Assembly: GCA_026413225.1 (NCBI GenBank)
Contig: CM048557.1
Span: forward strand, 22,360,871-22,424,870
Origin: Otis tarda
Taxonomy: Eukaryota; Chordata; Aves; Otidiformes; Otididae
Length of the DNA stretch: 64,000 bases
Direction: 5' to 3'
Part shown: piece by piece, positions 37,501-48,605 of the stretch
Numbering within the stretch: the stretch's first letter is position 1
How the letters are laid out: each line of letters opens with the position of its first letter
Notes under the pieces: model-generated
Told to the model about the DNA's origin: nothing
What the model saw: only the letters and a program-made list of their open reading frames with translations
The model's database searches: none
Program-made: the position numbers and the translations under genes

Positions 37501-39890
37501 GACTTTAATACGCTTTTCCTGTTTTATTTCATTCTTTTGCTGCATTGGTTTTTATGCAGTTGTTTTGGTGTTGAAGCATATAATTTTGTAGTTGCTTTCT
37601 GAATTAAAAGAGGGGAAAATGCAATTAAATAAATTGCTAGTGGGCTCGCTAGGTGCTCACCATTTCTGCCGCCGGCACTGGGCAGGCTCTGACCTCTGAA
37701 GGTAGGTGAATGTTAACAAAACCCAGCGTAGGACTGCCCACCACTTGAGATTATCCCTTTAAATGAAAAGAGCGTCTGGAAGTCAGGTGGCCTATGATCA
37801 TGTGCACTGCTGAACGGACAAAGACAACAGAAAAAGCTAAGGAGGGACATTTGGTGACTGGGGCTTTGGACTGGGAGTCCCCTCTCCAGACCACAGCTAA
37901 CAATTGCAGTCTATTTTAGTTGCGGAGGCTGAAATGCTGCTGCCTTAGCCCTCCTCCTGCCAGAGCTTCATGCTAAAACAACTGCTGAATGGGCCACATT
38001 TCTAGTCCACAGCCCTCTGTTTCAGCATAGATAGAAAGGAAACTGCACAAGCCAAAAATAAGCTGCAGCAGCATATATACGTCCCTCTCGGCCATCCCTG
38101 CTCTGCCGGCAGCAAAGCCTCGGAGAGTGGGAGATGGATAGCTGAAATTAGAAACCACTTTAGCCAAAAGGCAACTCTGCCTTTGGCCACAAACGCCGTG
38201 AAATGGAAACATCCCTTTTTTTAATTCCCCTTTCAGGCTTCTTCTCCAGGCCGTTCGCTAGGAGTCCGGTCTCTGAGTGAGGGACTGCTGTGTACCATGC
38301 TTTAATACAGCAGAGCCCTGATCTCCATAAGGGCCCTTCAGCACAACTGTTGAACCAGCTGTCCTATTTAAAAATACTCGCAGCAGCTTCTTGGGTGAAA
38401 AAAAATAGCATTTCTGTACTTCTATGTGAAGTGACCATTTGTTTCCAGGGAGCGTGCTCATGTGTGTATTATACATATTTACACAAAGGTGTGTAAGTGA
38501 TGCACGAAACCAAGATGGCATTTCATCTACCAAGTGAGAAGAAACAGCTATTTGTGGGTTTGTTTGTTTGGTTTTTTTCCCTGATACTAATTGGACACTA
38601 AAGTAAAAAGGAATACGGAAGAAATTCAGCTGGCTTCCTGGGTAAATCATGCCTGATGTTGTGATCAGGGAAGATGAAAGAACCTGAATTTTCCCAAACA
38701 AGTATGAAACCTCTGGCAAATGAGGAGGCAGATAACAGCAACAATTCTGGGAGCAGAAGAGAGTGATCTTATTATTGACTTGTCCTTGAAGATACCTTGC
38801 CCAGTGACAGCCCGATGAGTGGCACGTGTTATCATTCCAGCCACTTTCCCACTTGTGTGGAAGGTGTAGGATGGCTTTGAGAGCCCCTTGAAGTGTGAAC
38901 ACGCCACTTGAAATGCTCCTTTATTTTCAGACATCCATGTTTTTGCTGCCTCCAACAGGATCACACAGAAAATGTCCCAGATTATTTAACAGAAGCAGGG
39001 AACTACTGAACCTCAGACTTCTCTCTTTCCTACAGGGTCAGCAGTGCTGCTTGGTTTCTCTGCAAGATAAATAATATATTCTCTTCTTTAATATTTCACC
39101 TCTTCTTTTTGCTGTGGGTTTTTTTTTTTTTTTGGTCTGCAGTCATACATGATGGTGTTCAAGCCAAAGCTAGGAAATTAAGTGTGTTCAGCAATGCTAC
39201 ATAGGTATAAAGCTGAACCAGCACATGGGGCAGATTTCTATCAATCCTCATGTCTCCAGTCAAAGGCTTTTATCTGAATGAGTGAGAGGGAGACCAGAGG
39301 TGATCTTTTCTTGGACTGCCAGATGGAAAGCGAAAGTTGGTACCATTGGAAGAAATTGCTCAAGCTTCTTCCTTGCCTCTGTGCACACATCCATCTGAGA
39401 AAGGGCAGTGTGTCTGACAGAAGTGAGGAGATTAGTCCTGGATGAGATTTAGCACAAAGCAGTTGGGCAGATTTATTAGGCATAGTCTCCGATATGAAAC
39501 AGTCATGTGAGCTTCGGAAGTGCGTGGCTGGCGCGTGAGGTTTTGCTACGGTGTCCCTTACTTCTGCTTCGGGGTTGCCCATCAATTAAGGCTGCACAAA
39601 GCTGATGGAAACAAGGCTTGCCACTAAACAAATGGGAGGGGGGAATTTCCACCCCAACTGCCTTGAAGGTGATGGCCCCTGAGATGCTCTTCCCAGACTC
39701 AAGCTCGTAAGACAAAGGCTTCATTCAAAAATGACCAAGCCAGCCTCCTTTCTCCCCAGCTGTGTTCCCCCCATTGGCGCTGCCCTGTTCCTCTCCCCTG
39801 CACCCCTCTTCTCCGGGGAAGATCACTGCAGCTCTGTTGCCGCATCCCCTGCCCTCACCCCCTTGTACAGCACACAAAATGTGGGTTGCG

Positions 39891-39935
39891 TGTTTGTGTT
39901 TGTTTTCCTGCTCCCCGCCTCCGCTTGCCTCTCAG
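39891..39935 (+). promoter_or_regulatory. Very strong 3' splice-site-like tract
   Basis: About 45 bases of almost pure T/G then C/T (tttgttttcctgctccccgc, then ctccgcttgcctctcag) end in CAG followed by ATGATGG. It is among the longest acceptor-like pyrimidine tracts in the window and lies just upstream of the CpG cluster at 40060. No consensus donor follows within 300 bases, so an exon cannot be bounded. Confidence 0.25.
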
Positions 39936-40057
39936 ATGATGGATGGGCTGCAAAAGAGACACTGTGGAAGATAAATACGCTGGGGAAATTTCAGCATCTG
40001 CTGCAAAGTGGAGATGACTTGCTGAGGTTCCCTGGCAGAGCAGTGAGCTGCTCTGCT

Positions 40058-40255
40058 GCCGCTCACCGCAACTGCTCGGGACAGGCCTCCGGCTCTCCCT
40101 CACAACTGCGTGACCTCTGTGACGTGCCCGTGACAGCCTCACATGCTATCCTGGCGCTCGTTATCGCTGCAGTTGCACCAGCAGTAATCGTACGTGCGAG
40201 GCACCTGAGCGCCCTGCTCACAGCAGTGCCACCACGATTAAAAGATACGGCCGAC
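40058..40255. promoter_or_regulatory. CpG-dense patch, possible regulatory element
   Basis: About 17 CpG dinucleotides by hand count in roughly 200 bases, while the flanks are CpG-poor. It includes a tgcgtgacctctgtgacgtg stretch with a TGACGT (CRE-like) core, and a gtaatcgtacgtgcgagg stretch. It is too small for a standard CpG island but stands out. A 194-codon plus-strand frame (39731-40315) runs through it without recognisable motifs. Confidence 0.3.
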
Positions 40256-43200
40256 AATAAAAATCTCCATATTAAAGGAGTGCGAAAAGCAACTGAAATG
40301 GCAGCATTGTTATAAAACAGAGGAGCCCACATATATCCAGATGGCAATTAAAATGCAGGAGGTTTCTGGAAGCAGCTCTGTTTTCTAAACATGAATTCTC
40401 TTCATGTTGAATGTACTTTCTCCAGCAGTAGCGACTGTAACTGGTGAATGGAAAAGCAATTAGCACCCTTTCTGTGCTAAATCATTTAAAAGATGTGCAA
40501 TGATATGAATACAATAGGCAGTTTTTTCAGCAAATCATGCTACACAGAAATACTGGTTTGAATGTACATAAATGCATGCCGTCAATATCTTCTGTGCAGC
40601 GTGTGACTGTCCCTTACCCAGAACGTGCTGTGGTGGAGCCCCACACGTTCACCCACAGTGGACTAAGGCATCTCTTGGGTCCTGGGCTTTTCTGAGCTCT
40701 GAGGAGGGGTGAACTTTCTCGCCAGGATGGCAAAGCCTGAGCTGCGCCGCTGATGTGGTTTGTGGCCTTAGGAGGTTGGTTGTTCTCTTGCTGCTTTGGT
40801 CCCTGTTGCTGCCAAGTGGAAATGAGGGCACTTGCCCTGTCTGTAGTGCTGCGGTGGAACTTTGCTGATGTGCTCACAAATCTGCTGCTGAAAAGCCCAG
40901 CAAAACTGCAAAGGCAGAGCTGTCTGGCTTCCAGGGCCTGTGTCCCCATGTCTCCAGGCACCCTGGGGACAGAGCGGACAGGCCAGTTTGTGGAAACTTG
41001 GAGGGCAGGATAGCTGGGTGCCTCAGTATCTCACCTAATGTTGTTTGTAGAGGTCTGAAAAGCCTTCCTTGGCAAGAGCAGTGTGCTAAGAGAAACAGCT
41101 TTGAAGGGTTTCATTGTCGCACAGGAACCTAGCTTGTTTTACCCATAGCTTGCACGACTGGAAGGGACTACAAGATGGACAACATGAAGGACTGTTTAGC
41201 AGAACTTGTGATTTTTACTGTCAAAGTTCCTGGTGGATTATTAGGCGCATAGCCATTGTACCAGCACTCTGGGTGACCTGCATCAGCTCTTGGTAGCTGC
41301 CCCAGGAGAGACTAAGAACAGAAAGGTCCCGGGCACCCAACCCAGTTCTCACTGACGGGACTTTCGCAGGATGGGAGATGGTGCCTTTTTTGAGGCTTAA
41401 TGGGGCATCGGCCTCCACGGCTGCATCAGCAGCATGTTTCAGTGAATCTGAAGTCAGGCATCAAAAAAAGCAAATGAATTTGTCATTGCAAATTAGAAAT
41501 TGATTTCAAGGTACAAACTGCAACTAGACTCATAGCACGAGAGGTATGGGCCAGCTCTGTGGTTGTAAATTGGGACTCCAGTTATAACAGTACCAGCACT
41601 TGCTTGCTACTAACTTGCTTCCATTAGTTTCCATTTTCCTTGCCCTGCATGTCTTAATTAGGCATGTAGATGCACACAGATGTGCCTGTGTGTTTGCAAC
41701 TGAACAGGAGCCAGCTGGTCCATGGGTTCACGCAGGCTGCTGAAGCCAGGATATGTGCTCTGGATGGTTCTTGTTGATGCAGAGTGTCTGTGTGTGCCTA
41801 CTTTTCTCCCTTTTTTTACTGCTGAATTTTTCCTAGCTGTAACGCAGTATTCTTTATTATCAGTCCATCACCCACTTGTAGTGCTAGTCCTGCTTGTTTA
41901 CAAAAACAGATTTCTCTGCCTAATCTCCTGCTTACTGTGAAGGTCCAGTTGTTCTTTATTTCAGTGTACCGTGTGTTAGTGACTACGGCGATGGGTAGTC
42001 CCTGTTCAACGCCCCAGTCTTAAGGATGTTTCCAAGACAGAAGGGAGAGAAAGAAGAAACCAAACTTTCATTTTACCTATCTCTTGAAGAAATCAGTGGG
42101 CAGCCGGGGCTATGTCTTTGAAAGCAAAGGGGCGGCTCAGGTTATGGAATTCTCAAACATTAGCTCAGCATGGCTGAGCCAGGGCATAGGAAGATGTGTG
42201 AACCCATTAATCATTGCGTGGCAGCTGCCAGCTCCCTGACTTTAATTGGGGCCTTCTAATATTTACGCTGTTTGGAGGGGGATTTTTGGTACTGCTGATG
42301 AAGGATTTCATTCCTCTCTCGTGAGGCCATGCAGAGATAGCGGAGGTGTGAGCTTAATTCAAGGTTGCTGAATGACTTGCAGCTACTGGGGGAAATTACG
42401 TTACTCAGCATTGTTTTCCTTCTGAAATTGCTGCCTTGGCAGCATCTCAAGGGGTTTTGCATATTTGCCTCTTTAAATTTCCTGTTCCTCAGACCTCTCT
42501 ATCTTCACAGTTTCCAGTCATTGCATTTTTATTAAAGATCTCCATGGAAGTAAACAGTCTCGGAGGGCACATCCTTCCAATATCCCTGGCTTGAGAGGAG
42601 GAAACGGGAGTGGAAGCATTTCTTAATAAAGGGAGGAGGAGGAGATTGGAAAGTATGCTATTGCCAGAGTAATAGCTTGAAAAATCATTCGTCTGAACTC
42701 AGATTACACCTCAAATGATAGACTTTAAAAGATTATTATGCTTAAAAGAGCTCTTTTCACTCACCGTGATGTGTCTGTCTAGGGACACGCTTCGGTGCTC
42801 ACTTGCAAACAAGCTACACACAGAACTGCGAATTTTCACGCCCCCATTTGCCTCTTTTACCCCTTCCTAGCTGTCACTCACTGCCTTCTTCCCAACAGAA
42901 GAAAGCAGGGATGTTCGTAGGAGGAGAAGGAGCAAAACAGACTTATCCCCCAGTACTTGCAAGGTGACGGTGTCCTACTTAAGCCCTGCCTTGCTGTGGG
43001 GTGGCAGGTGAACTGGATTTTCCAGAGGGAGCTTTCTTCCAGCTTCAGCCAGCTACGTAACTGCAAATGCAATGAAAGAGATTTTCTGAAAACTGCCTTC
43101 TCCTTTTGCGTTTAAAGTGTTGCAGACTCTATTACCAAGCGCATGCAAGACAGAGGAGCTGAATCTGGGTGTTTGTGCCAATGTATCTGCTTTGATTTGT

Positions 43201-46200
43201 GTGGCACTGATCACCTCTTTATAACATAGTGTGAGAGTGCTCTGCCCCCGTCAACACAGCTTGGTGCTGCACTGCTTTTGCATCCGGTTACTTTATCAGT
43301 TCAGTGTGCAGCCCTTTGTCTACACTGAAAATCCTTTGTAGGTCAGCTGCCACGCAGGGAGCCTACACGTGTGTAGTGCTTAACTGGTCTCTCAGCTCTC
43401 CCCCGTTCTCTACTTTGTTTTGCTTACAGAGCTCATCCTTTCCCTCCCATTTCTCCTTCCCAGGAGAAAGGCAAGATGATGATGACGATGCATCCTCTGC
43501 TAACAGACCCTGCTGAGACAGTGGTTTTGGCTGCAAGGGAGACTTCACAGGTATCTCGCGCTGCACTTATGACCTTCCTCAGTGAAAAAAGGAAAAGAAG
43601 GATCACAGGCTTCCAGTGATTTGGGCTTTTCCCTAGGACTTTTGCTGAAGTTCTTCCTGCCCTGGCAGTATCAGTAAATCAGCCTGGGCTTGGTTTTCAC
43701 CCTCCAACCCCGCAGCATGTCCTGCAATGCATAAGGCAGTGCGATCAGTCTCTGTTGACTTCTCAGAGTTTCAGAGCAAAGAAAGGAAACATGAAGATGC
43801 TTAGCTGGGGGTTTTGTAAGCTGTTACATTGGCTGGGTTTACAAACCCTCCTGAGCTGGAAGGGATTTTTGGAAGGGGCTTAATTCCTCTTAAAAATCTC
43901 ATCCTTACCTAATATATGCTAGTTAGCAAACAATACTGCAGACTTGATATGACTTCATGTGATGAATGAGCAGGGACTTATTGCCAGAGTCTGGGGCTAA
44001 TCTCCTCACAGTGTTTAAGCACCTTACCCCCTCTTACTTTCTGTGGTACTTTCTTGCCATTATAGTACTAATAGATTTTCTTAAATGATAATAAAGTTGA
44101 TTCATATCCTGGGAAAAGTGCAGCTCAGACCTAGCTGATTAGTCAGATATTTTAAAATCTGTTTGGATTTTCAATAGTAAAAGGAAAGGCAAACAATAAG
44201 ATCTCACTTTAGGTTCAATATCACTGGAGGCTGTGGATGCAGTTCAAACTCCGCAAGGCTTCTGGTGGGAATGTTTCACAAAAGATACTTTGTCTCCTTT
44301 GGAACAAATGCCACCAAATAGTGGAATTTATTTCTTAATTATTTTTCCAGGGCCCCTCTGTTTCCAGCATGCTCACACTTCACATAGAGATTTGCTTCTT
44401 TGGAATGGCATGAGGGAGGACCAGCAGTGGGGATTTGCTTTCTATGCGTGGCATGGTTTGCCTCTTCTGCATGAGCTCTTTCTTGTTCCTAGGATACACT
44501 TACTTGACTTAATTTATGGGCTTGCTTTATTATTTTTCCCTTTGGCTGAGACCTGTTTTGACTTTCCCACTAAGCTCCTTTCTGAGCAGGGGCAAAACCA
44601 ACAGCACTGAATTTATTTAAGTGGAATTAAAGGGCAGTCCTTGTGCTGAGGCTGGGGCTGGGCTGCTAAAGCATGCTCAGCCTCCTGAGGTGCTAAAGAA
44701 CCTCATGTTTCATTCAAAAGCCAACTGTGCTGAATAGCAGAGAGCCACTTCTAAGGACTGCAGTGGGGCTCTAACACCAGCAGCACAGAATGAAAGATGG
44801 GGCTTTAGGAGGCAATGGGATATAAAGTAAAAAGGGAAAAGAGTTGAGGAACCACATTATGTTAAGGCCCCAGCTAGTTTTGTTGCCTCAGAAGCAAGGT
44901 CTGGAAGATTATATAGTCCCTCTGTGCCTATGGTGCCATAGTGACTATTAAAAATGGGTGGGATAGTTAATGCATATATAAACACTAAGAGCAATTTTCA
45001 TTAATAAAAATTAAATTCACCTTCTGCAGTAGCATTATGAAATGCAAAGAGGGATCCTTCTGTATTGAATCATCAACTGATGGTCTTTGAAAATTCAGCC
45101 CTGCTTTGTGTCTTTGCAGAGATTTTTCTTGTTCATATGCACACTGTGTTCTGATGAGAAGCAAACTGAAGCTTTCATCAGAACTATATAGAAATGCAGC
45201 GACTGGAAAAGAAAACACAGCATAAAAATGCATGGCTTTCATGAGCATACCATGGGTATGCATACCAGGCATGCAAGGGGCACATCTCCCCGGCAAAAGA
45301 AGGTGTTTCTGGTAGTGTTCAGAGCATCCCTGGTAGCTGGTTCCTCAGTGTGACCCTGATGCTAGCCCTCACGCAGCAGAATGAAAGCAGTTAGCTGGGG
45401 AACAGGCTTTCACTGTAGTGCCCATTGTACTGGTGGGTGGAGGGAACCCTCCACGTATGTGGGACAAGGTCTATTTCTTTTCTCCTTGTTTTTTTTTTTT
45501 TTCCCCCTAGAAGAGAAGAGCTAGAGGTAGAGTTTAAGAATTTGCCTTTTTTTTCCCTGTTGACTGGTAGGCTAGAATTCCTCTGGGAAACCTCGAGGAA
45601 ATGTGATAATGTCTGTCTGTCAAAATTCAGTCTCTCTGCCTAATGCTAAATAAACAAGGCAACAGGTAAGGTGAGTTAATGAATCTTCCAGCCCTACCCT
45701 TGAAGGGCACAGACGGCTGAGGAGATCCGGTAACTCCAGAGAGGTAGAGATTTAAGATCCCTTCGCATGCCTGCAGGATGTGGCTGCTAGATCCAGACTG
45801 AAGCTGATTGACTGGGAGTGGCACAAGATAAAGTTATATTTTCCATCCTGTAATACTCCTGCTCTGCAGATTGCAGTACTGGTTCAGCCTCAGGGGTGGT
45901 TACTCCTGCATTTCCAGCTGGCACCAGATTAGCTTGAAAAACTAACAGGACCTTTATGTATATTATCTCCAGAGTATGCTTCTGGTGACAGAGGTCCCAG
46001 AAAACTAGTTTTCACAGCGCCTTGAGTACAACTGCATATGTTGTGGGTTAAAAGTTTTTGACCCTGTCAGATGTTGCCTATGTGCAGTTGGACTTGTGTT
46101 TGTCCCTTCTTATTAAAAAGGTAAGAAGGGGAATGAGAGGTAAAATGTAATACATTATTTGTCTTATAAGGAAAACATCCAATGTGGTCTCCAGAGTCTT

Positions 46201-46951
46201 CCCTGCATTTTCTACTTTATTTGCTGAAGTCATTGTTGGTCCCGGGATTTTTACAAGTAGTGAAATTGAAAGCACACAAATAAGAAAGAAACTAGACAGA
46301 AAAAGAATGGCTCTTATTATACTAGGTGGAGGTGAATTTAAAAAGACGATGGCTGGATACGTTGCTGCTCCCTGAGGAAGAAAGCCCGTGACTGCGTTTG
46401 ACTTTAGGATACTGAGGATGTAGTGCTGAACATTTTACTGTGTCCTTACAGGTGCTCCAGCTTGAATCCTGAGGATAGTTATTCTTGATCATCAGCTGTC
46501 AGAGATTACATTAGAGAACTTAAAGCCAGCTTTTCTGCAAGGCGGTGCCTATACCATAAACCTATGAGGTGCCACGGCTGGTGTGCAGGTGTGTCTGCAG
46601 AGCAAGGCAGAGGAGTGACTTCGACACAGGCGGCTGGCCTGGGTAGAAAAATGAAAATGTAGCATGAGAGGAGTCAGCATGGGCCAACAACCGAGGTAAG
46701 AACATCGGTTTCCACCCAACAGTGTTTTGCTGGACCCTTCATCAGTATGTGCTGTCTTTTTTTAAAGTGTCTCTACTGGTTAGAGAAAAGCTAACACAGC
46801 AACCACATGTCACAACAACCCTTTGCTTTCCGAAGGAGATCTTTCTAGCTGCCCTGGCAGGTCAGTGGGGTGCTCAGAAATGGGTTGGGCCACATAGGTG
46901 ACATTCTTTTATCATTCCTGAGTTAGTTATCATTCTTGCATACTGGTGCAG

Positions 46952-47047
46952 AGGAGTTTGTGTGGTGGGCCGCCACCAGCTAGACCATTGACAGACCTTG
47001 AGGACCGGATTTTTGTGACAAAGCATCTGCTCTTTGAATCAGAAAAG
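46952..47047 (+). other. Exon-like open segment, unassigned
   Basis: An acceptor-like cttgcatactggtgcag precedes 96 bases (exactly 32 codons, phase 0 to phase 0) ending GAAAAG before GTAATG. The peptide contains PLTDLEDRIFVTKHLLFESE, which looks like ordinary globular sequence. The frame stays open past the donor for 36 more codons. The donor is acceptable, not ideal. No family recognised. Confidence 0.2.
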
Positions 47048-48040
47048 GTAATGGCAATCAGAGGACTGCAGTACTTTATTGTCAGGGGCCATTGGCCAGA
47101 TGAGGCTTACTTTGGGTGGGGTTGTTGTTTGGGTGTCTTTTGTGGTTTTGATTAGAAGCAATCTTGATTTCTTCATTTGTGAATTTTAGATGGGGAACCC
47201 TTGTTACCCTTTTAGTCCACAAACTTGCCTTTTCTTATAAAAGGTTTCTTTTCCCTTCACAGAAAAATTTCTACTCAGTCTCCTTCAGGTAATGAACACC
47301 AGAAAAATGTCTTGAGCGATGCACACCTGTGGCAGGAGAAGTAGCTGATGTTTCCTCCCGTTACTTCACTTTGACATGTCTTTGGTTCACCTGGATATTG
47401 CAATTTTTTTTCACATACTTCTCCTTCAAGAATTCACTGCTTGTCACCTCTCTTGATTTATTCACTTGTCAACCTTTTTTTAGGTTGACAAATATCCTGC
47501 AAAGATAAGGCACTGGCCTTTGAAAATACGGTGCCAGTAATTAAAATGAAGAAAGCATTACTGTAAAAAGTAGAAATATGAGTCTAAAAGCCACACTGGT
47601 ATTTTTAGTGATGAGAGTAATTGAGGATTTCAGTTTAATAATTCAGTGCAGCTGAGATTAATAAATGGTATGAGGTAGAAATGGTCTTTCAAGAAGAAGG
47701 ATTTCAGGGGTATAGTTAACAATTTAATTTAGTATATCTTTAAAGATGCTGCCAGAATCACTGAATAATAACTCAGCAGAGTCTTATAGTTTCTGACCCT
47801 GTTTTGTAAGAGGAGGAACATGCATCCTGAGTGAGGATTATGCGAAGTGAGGGGACCCATCTGAGAAGAAGCCAACAAGCCTGGAAATGCCAGCCCTGGT
47901 GCTTGTTCCTGCCCTTGTCTGCAAGTCGCTTCGCATTGCTCTCAGTTTTTGCACAGACAGCAGCAGAAGGGAGGCACAGCAGGCTGTGGAGAGGGCCAAA
48001 GGCCTGCCTGACCACCAGCTCCCAGGATGAAGTGCCCATT

Positions 48041-48605
48041 CATAGAATCATAGAATCATAGAATCATAGAATGGTTAGAGTTGGAAGGGACCTTCAAAGG
48101 TCATCTAGTCCAACCCCCCTGCAAGAGCAGGGACATCCCTGACTAGATCAGGTTGCTCAGAGCCTCATCCAGCCTGGCCTTGAACACTTCCAGGGATGGG
48201 GCATCCACCACCTCTCTGGGCAACCTGTTCCAGTGCTCTACAACTCTCATTGTAAAAAATTTTTTTCTAATATCTAATCTAAACCTACCTCCTTCTATTT
48301 TAAAACCATTACCCCTTGTCCTATCACAACAGGCCCTACTGAACAGTTTCTCCCCATCTTTCCTGTAGGCCCCCTTGAGGTATTGGAAGACCGCTATCAG
48401 GTCTCCCCGGAGCCTCCTCTTCTCCAGGCTGAACAGCCCCAACTCTCTCAGCCTGTCCTCACAGGAGAGGTGCTCCAGCCCTCTGATCATCTTGGTGGCC
48501 CTCCTCTGGACCCTTTCCAACTGGTCCATGTCCTTCTTGTGTTGGGGGCTCCAGAACTGGACGCAGTACTCCAGGTGGGGTCTCACCAGGGCAGAGTAGT
48601 TCATG
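48041..48605 (-). mobile_element. CR1 LINE, 3' fragment with ORF2 C-terminus
   Basis: Begins with four tandem copies of the CR1 terminal unit (catagaat), then gttggaagggaccttcaaag and catctagtccaacccccct, the reversed 3' untranslated block. It continues through the reversed ORF2 C-terminus to the [11 protein letters not shown] block near 48600, after which similarity to CR1 stops (5' truncation). It has no frameshift over the retained coding part and lacks the 18-bp deletion of the 12.25 kb copy. Confidence 0.95.
48143..48602 (-). pseudogene. CR1 ORF2 C-terminal remnant (5'-truncated)
   Basis: About 150 codons of the C-terminal part of the CR1 polyprotein. They start at [11 protein letters not shown], run through [19 protein letters not shown] and [10 protein letters not shown], and stop after EALSNLI. 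The frame is intact but lacks the endonuclease and the catalytic reverse-transcriptase core, so it cannot encode a working element. The open frame continues 5' for about 42 codons into unrelated flanking sequence; that part is not CR1. Confidence 0.9.

Larger units (their letters stand above)
32861..48040. other. Unannotated unique DNA
   Basis: No gene, RNA or dispersed repeat recognised. Items listed separately are exon-like segments at 34445-34566 and 46952-47047, the acceptor-like tract and CpG cluster at 39890-40255, and hairpins at 42163 and 47466. Poly-T tracts occur near 39117-39135 and 45489-45502. Confidence 0.4.

Noticed and set aside
38258-38902. Minus-strand frame of 214 codons
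   Set aside because: No recognisable domain, no initiation context, low-complexity KKTKQTN patch, and overlapping frames on the other strand; probably chance.
39731-40315. Plus-strand frame of 194 codons starting with ATG
   Set aside because: Its composition follows local CT-rich and CpG-rich DNA, and the acceptor-like tract falls inside it; no motif supports a protein.
45660-45670. GCAACAG before GTAAGG donor
   Set aside because: Frames from the strong upstream acceptor at 45570 all contain stops before the donor.
48041-48072. Tandem CATAGAAT units as a possible CRISPR-like or satellite array
   Set aside because: These are the terminal short repeats of CR1, directly followed by the CR1 3' block.
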